Assembly: GCF_001039355.2 (NCBI RefSeq) | Contig: NW_019773959.1 | Coordinates: 161,655 to 225,654 of the forward strand | Direction: 5' to 3' | Length of the DNA stretch: 64,000 nucleotides | Origin: Lingula anatina | Taxonomy: Eukaryota > Brachiopoda > Lingulata > Lingulida > Lingulidae | Shown: positions 37,363 to 50,122 of the stretch, piece by piece | Layout of the letters: each line of letters opens with the position of its first letter | Position numbering within the stretch: the first letter of the stretch is position 1 | Made by a program: the position numbers and the translations under genes | Notes under the pieces: model-generated | The model's input: only the letters and a program-made list of their open reading frames with translations | Told to the model about the DNA's origin: nothing | The model's database searches: none

Positions 37363-39413
37363 CTCTTTAATGGAAGATGAGAATAAATTTAGGCGGTCCC
37401 TTCTGTTGAAATATCCAAAATTTTTAAAATGGACTTGTTAATACTTAATCGTTTATAATCTAATTCAAATTAACCGAGAAAAAAGTTTAAATGGCGAGTG
37501 ACAACGTTTATTCTGAATGAAAAATAAGTGATATGAGGACGGTAGAGCAAATATCTCGCCCTCTGCAAAATGTCGATTCTATTCGTCAGTACCCAATGCC
37601 TTGCGAGGCTGTGGTTTTTTATTTACGCGCATCACTGTCGCTGTTGCCAGGATTGCGGCAAATGAACTATAAGAAATGAATATTTGCGACCCTACAAACA
37701 GAAGTAAACCGATTGAGCCGCTTCTGATGTCTGCATCACCAAAAGGAATGATATCGCCTTTACTTCGTCAATGAGCGCAAGGACTTATCAGACATCATGC
37801 ATGATGGGTCCAAGATCAGGGCGAATTTTGCCCAAAACTGCTGTTCTGTTGGTGTGGCGATTTTTTCTCTTATTTACGAGCCTATCTGAAATATGATTAT
37901 TTTAATTAAAACAGTTTATTACAGTCAGCACGTTTGACGTCATTATCAAAATGATACTTTTTACCTTTCATGTCAACAGGATGGAATTACCTAATCCCTG
38001 TTCGTAACAAGAGACAGGCAATTAGCAGAAACATTAGAAGCTTTGTAAAAATGGCCTTGACCATTGATTTTGAAAAGGAAGATTCATTTACCAAGAGTAG
38101 ACAAACACTTCACCGTTATATAACAATGTGAGGCAAAATTACGTAGGTATGATGATTACAATTTGCAATGGAGATGTTTTTTTGGATTCCAAGAAATCTG
38201 AGATGTTGATGACGCACAAGAAATACAGTTGACGCATACGAGTTGTTTCAGCGCAAAAATAAATAAATAAATAAATTCCTAATTCCGTATTTTATCATAC
38301 ACCTGATTCACGTTAATGTTACAGTTAAATATTAACTTAATTTTCAAATACAAATTTATCTTTTAAGCTGTGTGACATATTGTACATGTGTATTTAATGT
38401 ATTTATTAATATTTTGATTTTATATCTATTTCATCTCTTTTCTAATTTAAACAATCAGTGATATGTATTAATGGACTAAAGACAGATATATTCAAAGCCA
38501 AAGAATTCCCTGATACACAACTATTTGTACCTTGAATTTCAATTTCATATTATGAATATTAAAAGCTTTGCATCACCAATGTGCATCACCCAGATATAAA
38601 AATCACATAACATTAACTTTTATTTATTAACTGTCAGTATATCCAAAATGCAGTGAATAGATAATATTTTCCCCAAAATGTATTTATCATATAGGCTTAC
38701 TATTGACAGGTGAGACATTAGCAGTGTTATTCTCAAAATTGATGGAAATATATAGAGATTTTCCCATATATTATAAAAGCAGTGTTGTCTGGAGAAGGTT
38801 GAAAAATATATTCTTATGTTTTAAATGCTTAAACCCTTTTCTGATGCAGTCATCAATTCTTTAAATATCTATATTGTGTTGTGCATGTCCATGTATTTGT
38901 TGTGACAGCTTGCTGAGAAAGACAGACTTACATTTGCAGTATGAAATTCATGATTGATAAATACATCTGTGCATGTGACATATATGACACCATGTACTAG
39001 TTGTCCAGAACATTAAAATTGTAAGAAAAAAGTATGAAGAAAGGACTTGCTGGCGTTGACCAGGTCTCATGGGCCACTTAAGGTTGAAAACCGATGAGAA
39101 AAAAATTGGGTTTTTGATGTAAATATAAAGAAATGCCAACATAACAATCATACTGGAATAGTAAATGAAATATGGTGTAATAAAGTCCATTTTTTAAATA
39201 ATACAATGAAAGTTGCATGAAAAATATGTAATATTTGGTTTTTCTTCACTAAATAAGAGATGAATAACAAAGTACTAAATTTAGTAAAAATCCAGTATAG
39301 CTATCAGCATAATGCTTTGCTTCACCATCCAAAAATTCCTAATTGTAAGCAAAAATTTAATATGGTTTATTCCATTCCTTCAACTGGATATAAAAGGAAA
39401 ACTGAATGAAAAA

Positions 39414-39437
39414 ACAAACAAACAAACAAACAAACAA
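39414..39437. repeat. (AAAC)n tetranucleotide repeat
   Basis: Five to six units of acaa/caaa lie in intergenic DNA. Confidence 0.8.
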
Positions 39438-40559
39438 GCAAACACTCTGGTTTAGTAAACACCCAGTTTATTTTAAAAATAATCCCCAATGTTCTGTGAC
39501 ACCATCCAGGAAACTCCAAATTTTAAGGTAAAAACTCTAACAAAGTAGAAGTCTGTACAACCCAAGAGCAATCCAGGTGAAAAAAACAACTTACTTCCAA
39601 GAACCTGGAGAAATGCCATCAAAACATGATAAGTGAGATGAATGGCAAGATTACAGTCATCACTCATTTCTTTCTACAGAAAAAAAAACAGATAATCAAT
39701 TGTTCTTCTTACTGATAGCCTTTCTTAAAGTATTCCTTGTTTGAATGAGAAAACATATCACCAGATTTGTCCAATTCAGATATTTATCAACAGTTCAATA
39801 TCAATTTCAATAGGTCATGGCTTCTTCATACTTAATGATAGCACGGGTTATAAACAATCACTATTCTAATTATTAAATAATCACCTGTTGGCAGATTTAT
39901 TTCCTTGCTGATTAGAAAAATAATACTTCATTTGTGACTGTTTTGGCAACCAAGTCCTCCCTAGATACAAACTTAACAATCATTCTTAACAAGAACAACA
40001 TTTTGATTTGATTCTTTTTTTTTTCATATTTGGCAACATTCTGGTGAATAAGAATAACAACAACCAATTTTAATTTGGAAATACACATACATAATGTGCA
40101 AGCAATGTTAGAACCAAGAGAACAAGTAACTGAATCCTTAATTTCCATTAAGTCCTTAATTTCCATTCTATTCTGATCTGGTAATCTCATACTGAAACCA
40201 AATTGAATGCAAACAGAACTGAGAGAATTCATTAAAATGAAGATCCTTGCTGTCCCTACAAAAATATGACTGTCACTTCTCTTCTCCATTATCTTACCTA
40301 TCTCACTCTTTTATTATTACTCTGAATCTTGGTTGCATTGGTTGTTTCACCATGTTATCCATGGCAGAGGTAAACCAAGAAGGAAATAAAAACTATTCTC
40401 ACTGGAATCTGAATATATATTAACAACCTTTCCTTCTGCTCATCTTAAACTAAAACTCAATTCCTGTTTTGATGACCTCTTTCCTTCTGTTCATCTTGAA
40501 GCTAAAAACCAACTGCAGTTCTGTCAGATGTGACAGTTCATAAAACATTGCAGTAGTCA

Positions 40560-40913
40560 TCAAGTAGGAAATCCTTGCTGGAATCGGAATGCAAGTCCGG
40601 CCCCTTCGATCTCCACCTGTTCATACACCCACTTTCTGTTACATCTGCAGTCTGCCCCACATTTCTCCGAGCCACACTTGGCACATGGGAAGTGACAGCC
40701 TGGACACTCTACGTCAAGACAGTCACACAGGTCACTGCTGTCATCTATGTAACGACCCGTGTCATCATACAACTGGTTCTTCTTAAAGCTAAAACAAACA
40801 GGTGTATAGGTTCTCTGTATTTTTGTAATTAAGATGTTGCCAAAAAACTTTTCCTCCTTTGACACCCAAAACAGTTTCATATTCTAATGTTTGTCTATGC
40901 CCAGCTTAATATT

Positions 40914-40964
<51 letters not shown>

Positions 40965-41887
40965 AAGCACCAAGTAATTTCTCCTAAAGGCTAGCATATA
41001 AATATTGTGACTAACATTATAAAGAGAAAGTGCAAATTATGTTCAACAGAGATTTAAAACACTTTTTGAGGTATTATATTTTCTAACAAGCAAAAAAGTG
41101 ACAGCTTCCAACATAACAACTTATCTAAAACTGAGATATTATTGTTTAGTAATTAACCAAACCATAAAAAAGAACACGATTTTGAAAAATCAAGTCATTT
41201 GTAGCTATGACGTATCAAATTGTTCTAGTTGTTACCCTGCCTTAAATGTGTCAGTTGTTACATACTTATCTCTGTATATCCTTCGGTTCATCTTCCTCAT
41301 TTCTCTAGCACTTTTTTCTGGATCAAAATCCTCCATGAATTTACCAGGATTCACAAACGCCAGCATTCTTAGATGCTTCACTTTGTCCTGAATAGAATAA
41401 TACCAATGATCCATGTTTATGATCCATGTTTATGAGCTATATATCTAAACACAAAAAACTGTTTGTTTATTCCATGTCAGAAAATGTCAACTTTTGACAG
41501 CCCTTTTGCATTCACTTGACTTAAAAAATTGATGATCATAGGCTCTTTGTTACTTTGTATTAACATTAAAAAACCTCATCAAGGGATTAGGACACTAAAA
41601 TTTTTAAAAAATACGATTGAAAACATCCATGCATCTGCACAATTACTCTACTAAGTTGTAAACTCAGGACGTATACCCAATACAAAGCCCTTTTTTTTTT
41701 TGTTCACTCTAGCTCCATGACTGTTAGCGTATAAGGATGCCCCATTATTGGAGAACAGCTATTAATTTTAACATGTTATGAAAAAAAAATTATATAATGT
41801 TTTTGACATAAAAGCAAAAAAAAAAGTGATATCCCTTGAATAAATCAATAATAAAAAAAATTAATAAAAATAATAATAATAATAATA

Positions 41888-41920
<33 letters not shown>

Positions 41921-42146
41921 TTACTCCATCTTCACCATCTACCACCATGGGGGAATGTCTGTCCTTTTCACGCTTTCTACAACAGGCCACATGGCACTCT
42001 GTACATATCAAACTCTGTCTGCTTGAGATTTCTGTGTTTTCTTTCCCTGGAAACAACTGCCTTATTTCCCTCCAGTACTCGGCAGTGATCACCCTTCTGT
42101 TCTCATCGGCAACTTTACCACACACGGCACACAAATTGCTGCTGTC
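40560..42146 (-). CDS. ARL14EP: ARL14 effector protein-like (5' end not found)
   Basis: Three in-phase minus-strand exons, 41925-42146, 41236-41387 and 40560-40788, encode the last 200 residues (human ARL14EP has about 260). The C-terminal signature is the Cys-rich block DLCDCLDVECPGCHFPC followed by AKCGSEKCGADCRCNRKWVY and EQVEIEGAG. It has about ten cysteines within 29 residues, which is diagnostic of the ARL14EP family. The preceding RMLAFVNPGKF...DPEKSAREMRKMNRR stretch matches the family's NPG/basic linker. The first exon here adds C-x2-C (residues 6-9) and C-x2-C (48-51), a possible zinc-binding pair. The mammalian protein links the GTPase ARL14 to myosin 1E and is also reported in nuclear chromatin complexes. 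Which role applies here is unknown. The first exon starts at an acceptor (tacgtag|gacagc), so an upstream coding exon is missing. Confidence 0.92.
40919..40961. repeat. (GA)n microsatellite in ARL14EP intron
   Basis: About twenty GA units lie between the last two coding exons. Confidence 0.95.
41868..41919. repeat. (AAT)n microsatellite at an ARL14EP splice donor
   Basis: Trinucleotide repeats of aat run to within 5 bp of the minus-strand donor of the ARL14EP exon at 41925-42146 (gga|gtaagt). Length change here could affect splicing. Confidence 0.9.
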
Positions 42147-42353
42147 CTACGTAAAAAACTTAAAGATTAGCTTCAATTTGATTTTATGAGTGAAAAAGTG
42201 ATTGTAAAATTACACAGTTAACTTTTTACATTTAATACAAAACCAAGGGATGGGAAGGAATGGTCATGCAGTGCTAATTACCCGGGACAATTTTTTTATT
42301 TCCGGTATGGTGATGTTTCTGGGCTGAGGGATATCTAAAGCACTCCCTTAGGT

Positions 42354-42619
42354 AGTGCCTACAAGATTTAAAAGATGGCGATTACTTTGATGATATTCTC
42401 ACGGAAGATGATGTTACAAAGTGCAATAATAAAGTAGATAAAGAGACTGGATACATTGAGTTTTCATCCTCAGAATCTGTGGAAAAGTCAACAACAGAGA
42501 GTGATATTAACCATGATCTCTCACGCATGATTCGTTTTAATGAGGCTATGTGGGAATGGTACAGTTTTTATTTAACGGGTATTATTCATCACTACTATAA
42601 TCAGTTGAATTATAAATAG
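42354..42619 (+). other. Unassigned open frame of about 87 codons between ARL14EP and CIAO2A
   Basis: A stop-to-stop plus-strand frame contains KDGDYFDDILTEDDVTKCNN, then VDKETGYIEFSSSESVEK, STTESDINHDLSRMIRFNEA and MWEWYSFYLTGI before a TAG at 42617-42619. The Asp/Glu/Ser-rich then aromatic composition looks more like protein than the surrounding DNA. The frame lacks an early ATG, so it would have to be an internal or terminal exon. A possible acceptor is ctacaag near 42374 and a weak donor is gtacag after MWEW. I do not recognise it, and it could equally be a decayed mobile-element or gene fragment. Confidence 0.35.
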
Positions 42620-42871
42620 AAGAAACCTAAATAATAAACAGAAGGACCGTACCTTATCTTTTTATCAGATTTCATTTACTCAAGTGACTTCAAATTTGTC
42701 CAAATAAGGGCAAAAATGAAATACTTGTACCCTTTTTAAGGAATACACTGAGATCACAACTGCGCTCACATGAAAGCTTCAAAATATTTTATAAGATTGG
42801 CAAAAAATTACATTTTAACTATGCACTTCTGCAGTATGTGACTACTATTTACTACATAGTACTGTAATATT

Positions 42872-42963
42872 TATATATGATCAGTCAGAAATAATACAAG
42901 TACTACAAAGTACCATCATATATGATCAGTCAGAAATAATACAAGTACTACAAAGTACCATCA
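42872..42963. repeat. 45 bp tandem duplication
   Basis: Two perfect units contain tgatcagtcagaaataatac followed by aagtactacaaagtaccatc. It is non-coding and lies upstream of ARL14EP. Confidence 0.9.
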
Positions 42964-43797
42964 AAAACCAATTATATAAGAAAGCTCTCAACTTTTATTC
43001 AAATAGTATTAAAATTACTGATTACACATGGAGCTATATGGCAAAAAATGTGATGAAATATGTAAAGAATTTTCCTCTGGAAAAAGCAATTTTCTACTAC
43101 TCAAGAATCATTGCTTGACATTGCTTAACTAGCTATGCAGGATATGTGGATAAAGAAAAATGCAAAAAGTTTCGAATGTGTAACTTAAACAATCATACCT
43201 AAAAACTTGGAGAGAGGTAGTGAATTTTGCACTTTGCATTGTTATATGTTACAATGTATATTTGATCAGCACGCTTTTAAGTACTGTACATAAGAAAAAC
43301 ACTACACTAAGCAAAGCAAACAAATATGTGTTCACTTTACATATACTCTTGTATACAGCATTTCTGGAAGTGGTTGTAATTATAGTAAAAATAGCTACTT
43401 AAGTCCATAATTATGCAAAATTATGCACTCCATTACAAATAATCACAAAGTAAATAGATAAACATGCAATTTCTAAAAATTAATGTAGATTTTGTAGCTG
43501 TACTCATGGTACTATTTCAGAGTTCATATAAATGCATATAAATATACAAACTCGTACACTCTTCCTTTTTTTCCAAGCAAATTTGCGTATACGCCCAATC
43601 CTAGATCTACCCATGTTATTTCAGTTCTTTTTGCTCTGAAAAAATTAAGCAAATCAGAACTGAATGAGATGTACCCCAGGATATTAAGTACTTGGCTTGG
43701 AGATGATCTAATATCTGTTAGTTTTTTAATAAGATTTTCATCACTTATTTTTTGTTCTAGAACTTAAAAGCTACATTGATTTTATGACTTAATTTAT

Positions 43798-43903
<106 letters not shown>

Positions 43904-44256
43904 CATTAACCAATCAAGGTGACATCCACGCGTGGATTGATGCATCAAGTTTCTCATTTCCAATATTACATCAACCCACCAGTGTATTGGTGTCAAAACC
44001 TCCTGCTGTTGAAGACCCGGACTCCGACTGACGAGATGCAGAAATGCTTGAGAGATTGGAGTTTTCACCTGTCGATTGATCAGGTAAAATACTCATTCTG
44101 CTCTTGTCTGCGTCTACTCTTTACAGTTAGGAGATTTGAAAATGACAACACACCATATATAATACCTTCAAACAAAGAAGAGCGATTTCGAAGGTATCCT
44201 ACAGAGTCACTTCTACAGTAATTACTTTGATTTTTTATCAATTAAAATGTAGGACG
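43904..44256 (+). promoter_or_regulatory. CIAO2A upstream region with probable 5' non-coding exon
   Basis: A CCAAT motif (taaccaatcaagg) lies at about 43908-43920. A good donor (gattgatcag|gtaaaa) occurs at 44083/44084 and an acceptor (aattaaaatgtag) ends at 44252, four bases before the CIAO2A ATG. This is consistent with a 5'UTR exon ending at 44083. An ORF spans part of it on each strand but meets a stop once spliced in frame, so I do not call it coding. Confidence 0.4.
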
Positions 44257-46469
44257 ATGTCTAGTGCTTTGATTGATGTTAGTGGTGCGGAAAAGGGTAT
44301 AGAGGCATTGGATTTGGTTGGACTGGCTGAAGATGTGTACGGTAAGGCTATCACCTTATCAGAAAATTACAAAAAAAAATTACAAAAAAAAAAAAAAAAA
44401 GATTAAAATGATCCGTATCATCATCATCAAGGTTCATCAGTTGCATGTTACATGTTTGACATTGCCGCAGTGAATCTAATAATGTATCATTCCATATGCC
44501 GCAGACAAATGCCAAACAAGATATTTACTGGTTTTACTGAGTAGTTAACGAAGTTAACGACTAATAATGGTTTACAAGTAAGCTACGCCACAGTGAATGC
44601 ACAAATTGCTGATGATTGTAACTTATCTTTGTACTGCATGTAGTTTATACCTTCTAAGCTATTGATTTCCATGCTTTTCTTTTAAAATTTGGTACAGTAA
44701 CTTTGATAAATGTCTCTGTCATTCACATGAATTACAAAGGAAATTAGATTAATGATATTTATAAGTTTTTACAAAAAAAAAAAAAAAAACTTCAATCCTC
44801 ATCAAATATCTAATGGGAATTCTCTTTCATTGGTGAACATAAAAAAATTGGTACAAACAAATAAAAAAGGAACTTATGGATTTTCAAAAATATCCAAAAT
44901 TAAACTGAATTTAGAAAACCAACATCAAAAATCAAAATTCTTGTATGTGTTTAAGGTTCGGGCATATTGCACATATGCTGTTACTAGGGCAGGACAAAAG
45001 GTACTTCTGTTTTTAGACTCTAGGAAAATAATTAGTAACTAATTATTGCATTTACAGATATCATCAAAGACATTCATGATCCTGAGAAACCAGAGACCTT
45101 GGAAGAGTTGAATGTTGTATCAGAGGAGGGAATCACAGTGGAGCCATTTCATAACAATGAGACTTACCTGATAAGAATTCAGTTTACTCCAACTGTGCCT
45201 CAGTGCTCCCTTGCAACACTTATAGGTATACATGTACCTTGAGGGCAACACATGCTAAAGAGTGTTATTGGTCATATCCTGCAGTTGTAATACAGTTTTG
45301 TAGATTATTTGCCAATTTTATTAAATTTCAATTTTTTTTCTTTTTGTAGGCATTTTAATTTTCAACTATATAATTGTGTGTGTGGGTGTGTATGTTATTT
45401 ACCAAACGCTCTTCAGTTTGAAGATGGCTGTCAATCTTCTTTCAAGTTTTTGACCATATCATTGAAAAATGTAACTTGTTTGACTACCAGTTGATGTGAT
45501 TCAGTATTCATGTTAAACAAAATGCCATCTCATTCAAAATTTTCCTTCATTAAACTTTTTATTCATACAGTTTTTACTATTCCTAAGTAAGTGAATAAAC
45601 AACGGATTACCTATCAAATGTCAGTATATATATTAACCTATATAAAAAAAACTGCACTGCTGTCCTTATAGTGTAAATTAAAATTACTTACACAAATTTT
45701 GATTTCAGGACTTTGCATCAGAGTAAAACTTGAGAGGTCACTGCCATATAAACATAAGGTATTTTAATATTTTAAATGTCAGTTTTAGAAACTAATTTCT
45801 AATGGCTAATAGATTTTTTGTTTGTTTGTTTAGTGCAACAAAACTCAGTTGCTATGTGTCCAAACTTTCAAGGTTCTGTAACTGATAGCAGTGCTAGATG
45901 ATTAACATTTTTAAGCAGTTTAATTTTAACTTCTTGTTTTGATTTTTTATACATGGAGGTGTACTGTAAAAAGATAAATCCTATACCAGATTGTTTAAAC
46001 GTCAATCTGCAATTTGGCAAGATCAGTGATATTTTTTTAGATTTTTACCACCATTATTATTTTTTTATAATTATTAATATCATTATTACAGTTGGACATA
46101 GTAATAACTGAAGGCTCTCATTCCACAAGAGAAGACAGTAAGTCCTAAGTTTCTTCGCTTGTTTTAGCAGAAGATAAATTTAAGATATTTAGAAAACTTC
46201 TCTTTATTGAATACATTTATGCTATGCTGTGCAGTGTTTGATATAGTACCTTTATTCAAGCTTTGGTCTTGTAATTAGTACATATATTGTGTCAGTGACT
46301 GATGCCAGAATACAGCAGATTGTGTTAGATGTGACATTTTTAATGCCATTGATTGTGCTCTCTTCCAGCAATGAAGCAGATTAATGACAAGGAGAGAGTA
46401 GCAGCAGCGATGGAGAACCCAAACTTGAAAGAGCTAGTTGAACAGTGCATCAAGGATTCAGATTATTAG
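44257..46469 (+). CDS. CIAO2A: Cytosolic iron-sulfur assembly component 2A (MIP18 family)
   Basis: Five exons, 44257-44341, 45058-45225, 45709-45758, 46092-46137 and 46369-46469, total 450 nt or 149 residues with all phases consistent. Family landmarks are [20 protein letters not shown], the conserved hyper-reactive Cys in [15 protein letters not shown] (C78), [28 protein letters not shown], and the strongly conserved [20 protein letters not shown] near the C-terminus. CIAO2A binds CIAO1 and delivers Fe-S clusters to cytosolic clients, notably iron regulatory protein 1 in mammals. [20 protein letters not shown] fits the 2A branch rather than CIAO2B, but distant orthology should be confirmed. 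The N-terminus is shorter than the human form and starts [10 protein letters not shown]. Exon boundaries all have standard gt/ag ends. Confidence 0.95.
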
Positions 46470-47370
46470 CCTTATCCATTGCTTTGACATTGCCATAAAC
46501 AGTGACTGTATGTGTATGTTTTATGATACCCACTATTTTGTGTTTGTGTGCATGAGAGAGGAGAGAGAGAGAATACTGAAGTAAGAGAAAGAGAGATTGT
46601 TAATTATGATATTTCACTGAAGATGAGTGATTTTTAGTTTGCACTGTGCCACCTTTCATGAACAATATACTTAACTCCTCCAATTTTGTCCAGCAGTGGT
46701 ATAATGTTAATAACAGAACACTGTTTCATTGGACCAAGTATGATGAAAGTATGGTGAATTATAGTATCTTGTGCAATTTTTAATAGAAAGTTTTAACTTG
46801 TTGGCTTTGCCTGCCTGAAATTGATTTTTCACCAAGAAATTGTTAATTTTGATAAGCATATTATGTTTTTGGTGTTTTGACTACAAAGGTATATCAAGGT
46901 TGTGAAGGGCAAACAGTAATGCATGATATTGTTGCATATTGTATCCATTGATTTTATTTTAAAATCATGAAGCTAAGTTAAGTATATTGAGGTAATGTTT
47001 TCAAAGAACTATTGAAAATTATCTGTTTAAATGTAGAGATAGGAACATTATGCCTGTAAAATAACTCTCTCTACCAGAGTCTAGCTGAGTGATAATGTCA
47101 ATTCTGGGCAAAAATTCCTACTGGTCACAGTACAGAAATGTGCACAGAGGTACCCAAAGGAATTGTCTGTAAATATCTAGTGCAAAATCAATCTGTAGCC
47201 CAGGTTCTTTAGATTAATTTAAAATGGGAACTTAAAGTTTAACCTTTATGCCTATGCTGGGGCTAACTTTACGCCAAGATATTTACACTAAAGAAAATCT
47301 AAGCAGTTAGCTTATGACAAAAGTTCAACATACTCATTAAAGATAAGATAACATATTTTTGTTTGAACTC

Positions 47371-47376
47371 TTTATT
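47371..47376 (-). terminator. Candidate poly(A) signal of the acidic secreted protein gene
   Basis: TTTATT on the plus strand reads AATAAA on the minus strand, about 150 bp past the stop at 47526. CIAO2A converges from the other side, where an ATTAAA occurs at 47336-47341. The two 3' ends may nearly meet. Confidence 0.4.
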
Positions 47377-47525
47377 GTTTGAACTCTTTTTTGTTCTGTC
47401 AATTTTGAAAAAAAACATGAATTGCAAACTACAAAAAAAAAACTTAATTTAGAGTCAAAGAAAAGTTTCGGTTTGTTAAAATTCAGTGGGAGGCACCCCA
47501 CTAGATAAGGTGTTCAGGAGGGATT

Positions 47526-49869
47526 CTATGGGTATGCAGGTCCAAGACCAGCATTGGTGTCTCTGGATTCCTGGCCTTCCTCCATCAACTCCCTCTGCAG
47601 CTCTCTTGGATCCATGGTAAGACCTGTAACATCAAGATTTTCAATGTTCACAACAGCGTGTGTTTGAGTGTGCTCACACACTGTGTGTGTGTGTGTGTGT
47701 GTGTGTGCGTGCAACATGAACATCTTATTTTTCACCACAGCTACACAGGTATATAAGAAAAATTAGGTTACGTGTTTTGCCTTAAATCCGAATTATGGGG
47801 AAGCAACTCGTATCATCTTCATTATAAATCGTAGTTATTTTTTCTTTATTTAAATTAGTGTATTCGTTATTACTTTCAAGCTTAATCATGCAAGTGCAAT
47901 GCAGAAACTCGTGTATAATGACTCGTTTATGTTTTATTTCTTTTCTTTGTATGAGCGACACTGACCAAGTTTCTTTATTGCTGCCATTTCCATTCTCAGC
48001 TCCATTGCTTCGTTTTCTTCGACCTCTTTTCCTCCTTCATCTGTAAGATAATTCCACTGGAAATGTTTCAATTTTTCTTCGCAATTCTGATGTAAATTGG
48101 TCATCACCGCAGTTTTAAAAACATATATACAGTATACCAGTACCTTAGTACATATAACGAACTGAATCGCAAAGCCCCGATCACGTCTAGTAACAAAAAT
48201 GTTGTAAGACTTCGCAAAAACGATTGATCTGTCATATATGCGAGGCCTGTTGTATTTCAATTATCAGTTTAATTGTTAACAGGACATTGAACCACATCAT
48301 TTGGTGAAATATCTCTCATTTTTTGTAATTTAGCAACAAGGAAATGCCAGTCATATTTCTCTTGCTTGGCACCAGGAAAACTGTTTGTGCAACTCGATAA
48401 GCAACGTTTGTGAGACCAACAGTATAGTTTGAAAATTAGATATCAGTGACTTTTAAAGGCCTAATGTTAAACGCAATAAAAACGGGATATAGAATTTCAC
48501 TCTTCCTCTGTGAAAAAAAGACGGGAAAATAAAAAGTTTTAATTTGCCATTTCCACTTGGCGTCACAAAGGAGTTTATCACAAAATGATTCCGTTTTTTT
48601 TTTTTTTTTTTTTTTTAGGGGGGGGGTATTATTTTTCCAAACGTTTCCATCTTCAGTTCGAAACTATTAAGACTTACCTTTGAGTTCAGACATTTCGTTA
48701 TCGGTCTCTGTGTCGTTGCGTCCTAGAAGGGTACACAAGGATAAACAATTCAAAGTCCAAATAGACGTCACAGAAATAATTTCACAATTTAAACATCAGA
48801 AACCTGTCGTAATGCAGAACTATAAAGAAATCATTCTACCCAAGCAAGCCCCGTATTAAATATTTCACCAGCTTTTACATGTAATAGTGTCAGTTCGTCT
48901 TTCAACATGTTGCTGAGGTTATGTATCAGATCTGTACAGTGCTATACTGCATTGATCGCATGTACCGCCTTTGTTCTTGTACAGAGGGCCAAGAAAGACA
49001 ACAGATATTACAGTTAAACTTACCGTTCACCCTCTCGTTCTCTGGTTCGTATGAGGTCTGCGGTCCGCCAGCGTTACCTGTGGTGTCCACTCGCGATGGA
49101 ACAATGCGGAGTTGCTGACGAACTGGAATATAGAAGATGTTTTCAGGCATCCTCCCCCAAATTTTCATCTAAAATTTTTATGAATGATGACCAACATCTC
49201 ATTTCTGTCTGAAGAAAATTTGGTTTATTTAATGATTATTGAGTAGATTGCTTATCCTGGATCTGTCCTTATTCATTGGTTTTACATGTCTTGTATTTTT
49301 GGCAAGTGTAACGCTGTTGCATAAAACAAAAATGGATAATATAAGAATATAATCTTAGTCAACATACCGTACTGGGCGCTTCCCAACGCCACCTAAAATA
49401 TAATGATTTAACAGCCATTTAGTATCATATTCTTTGAGCATTTTAATTGCAGTTATTGATTAAAAAGTTATTCTACCTTTTCACTAAAAGTTGAACATCA
49501 AAGATTTTTTTTTTGGGGGGGGGGATATTACCAGATTTCCAAACTTTCCAAAAGAGTGGTAGGTCTTACTTTTGGATGACCGTAACAGGACCCATGAATG
49601 TGCAACTACACGTGTAATAAATAAAGAAAAATAATAATCAAACTTTAATTTCTAGGAAATAGAACTAGCAAATATCGAAAAACTTCTATTCTTTGCATTG
49701 TTACATACTACTTCGCTACACTATCAAAATTGTATGGAATCTCATCTACAGTGATTGAAAAAAAACTTTTTTCCCAAATGTGACCTACAATTAATATCAA
49801 ATATAAAACACAAGTAAACCGCATACGTACCATGAGAAAGACCGAGCAAAGTAGGATTATCCCCTTCAT
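47526..49869 (-). CDS. Small acidic secreted protein, six exons
   Basis: The minus-strand exons are 49831-49869, 49368-49392, 49024-49122, 48678-48722, 47966-48040 and 47526-47623. They total 381 nt or 126 residues, with every junction in phase and bounded by gt/ag. The signal peptide is split across two exons (MKGIILLCSVFLM + VALGSA), with likely cleavage before Gln20. The mature chain opens QYVRQQLRIVPSRVDTTG. It then becomes strongly acidic and probably helical (TETDNEMSELKDEGGKEVEE, NEAMELRMEMAAIKKLG) and ends LQRELMEEGQESRDTNAGLG + PAYP. It has no cysteines in the mature part and one N-glycosylation motif (NDT). No family is recognised. An in-frame ATG at 49935 would add 22 residues before the signal, but it lies only about 20 bp from the TATA box, so ATG 49869 is preferred. 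Confidence 0.82.
47683..47707. repeat. (GT)n microsatellite in the last intron of the acidic secreted protein gene
   Basis: About twelve GT units lie between exons 5 and 6. Confidence 0.9.
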
Positions 49870-50121
49870 AGTAGTTTTTGCAGCTGCCAACTTAGATGCG
49901 TCTCTTCCAGATATGTGCCAACGAGTGAAATGCACGGTGGCTTTACGCAGTGCTTAATATACCCGGCTTGCATGTTGAGCCCCACAACTCATGACTTAGA
50001 CAATGTCATTCCCTTAACGCGTGGAGTAACAGTTAATCTGTCATTACGATGGCCCATATGTTTCCAAATTGTTAGTGCTAGGTGCTCTATTGTTGCCCAG
50101 TTATGAATTTGTCATAATTTT
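48399..50121. repeat. Left copy of 1.7 kb direct duplication
   Basis: It is almost identical to 50123-51849 at a constant offset of 1728 bp after a 4 bp indel near 48506. It runs from aagcaacgtttgtgagacca to gtcataatttt at the N at 50122. It holds the promoter and exons 1-4 of the acidic secreted protein gene and continues into unique DNA with exons 5-6. Confidence 0.93.
49954..49961 (-). promoter_or_regulatory. TATA box of the acidic secreted protein gene
   Basis: On the minus strand this reads TATATTAA within gggtatattaagc. It would place the start of transcription near 49925, about 55 bp before the ATG at 49869. It is repeated at 51682-51689. Confidence 0.6.
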
Positions 50122-50122
50122 N
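50122..50122. other. Single-N assembly junction
   Basis: The N separates the two copies of the 1.7 kb duplication. Confidence 0.9.

Larger units (their letters stand above)
34193..40559. other. 3'UTR of the secreted peptide gene, then intergenic DNA
   Basis: AATAAA at 34303-34308, 111 bp after the stop, is a plausible poly(A) signal. The remainder up to the ARL14EP stop shows only short ORFs in all frames and microsatellites. The part left of 40559 must include the ARL14EP 3'UTR, and TTTATT (minus-strand AATAAA) occurs near 40312 and 39896. I recognise no other gene. Confidence 0.5.

Noticed and set aside
49867..49935. Upstream in-frame ATG for the acidic secreted protein
   Set aside because: It would bury the signal peptide and lies closer to the TATA box than a transcript start would allow.
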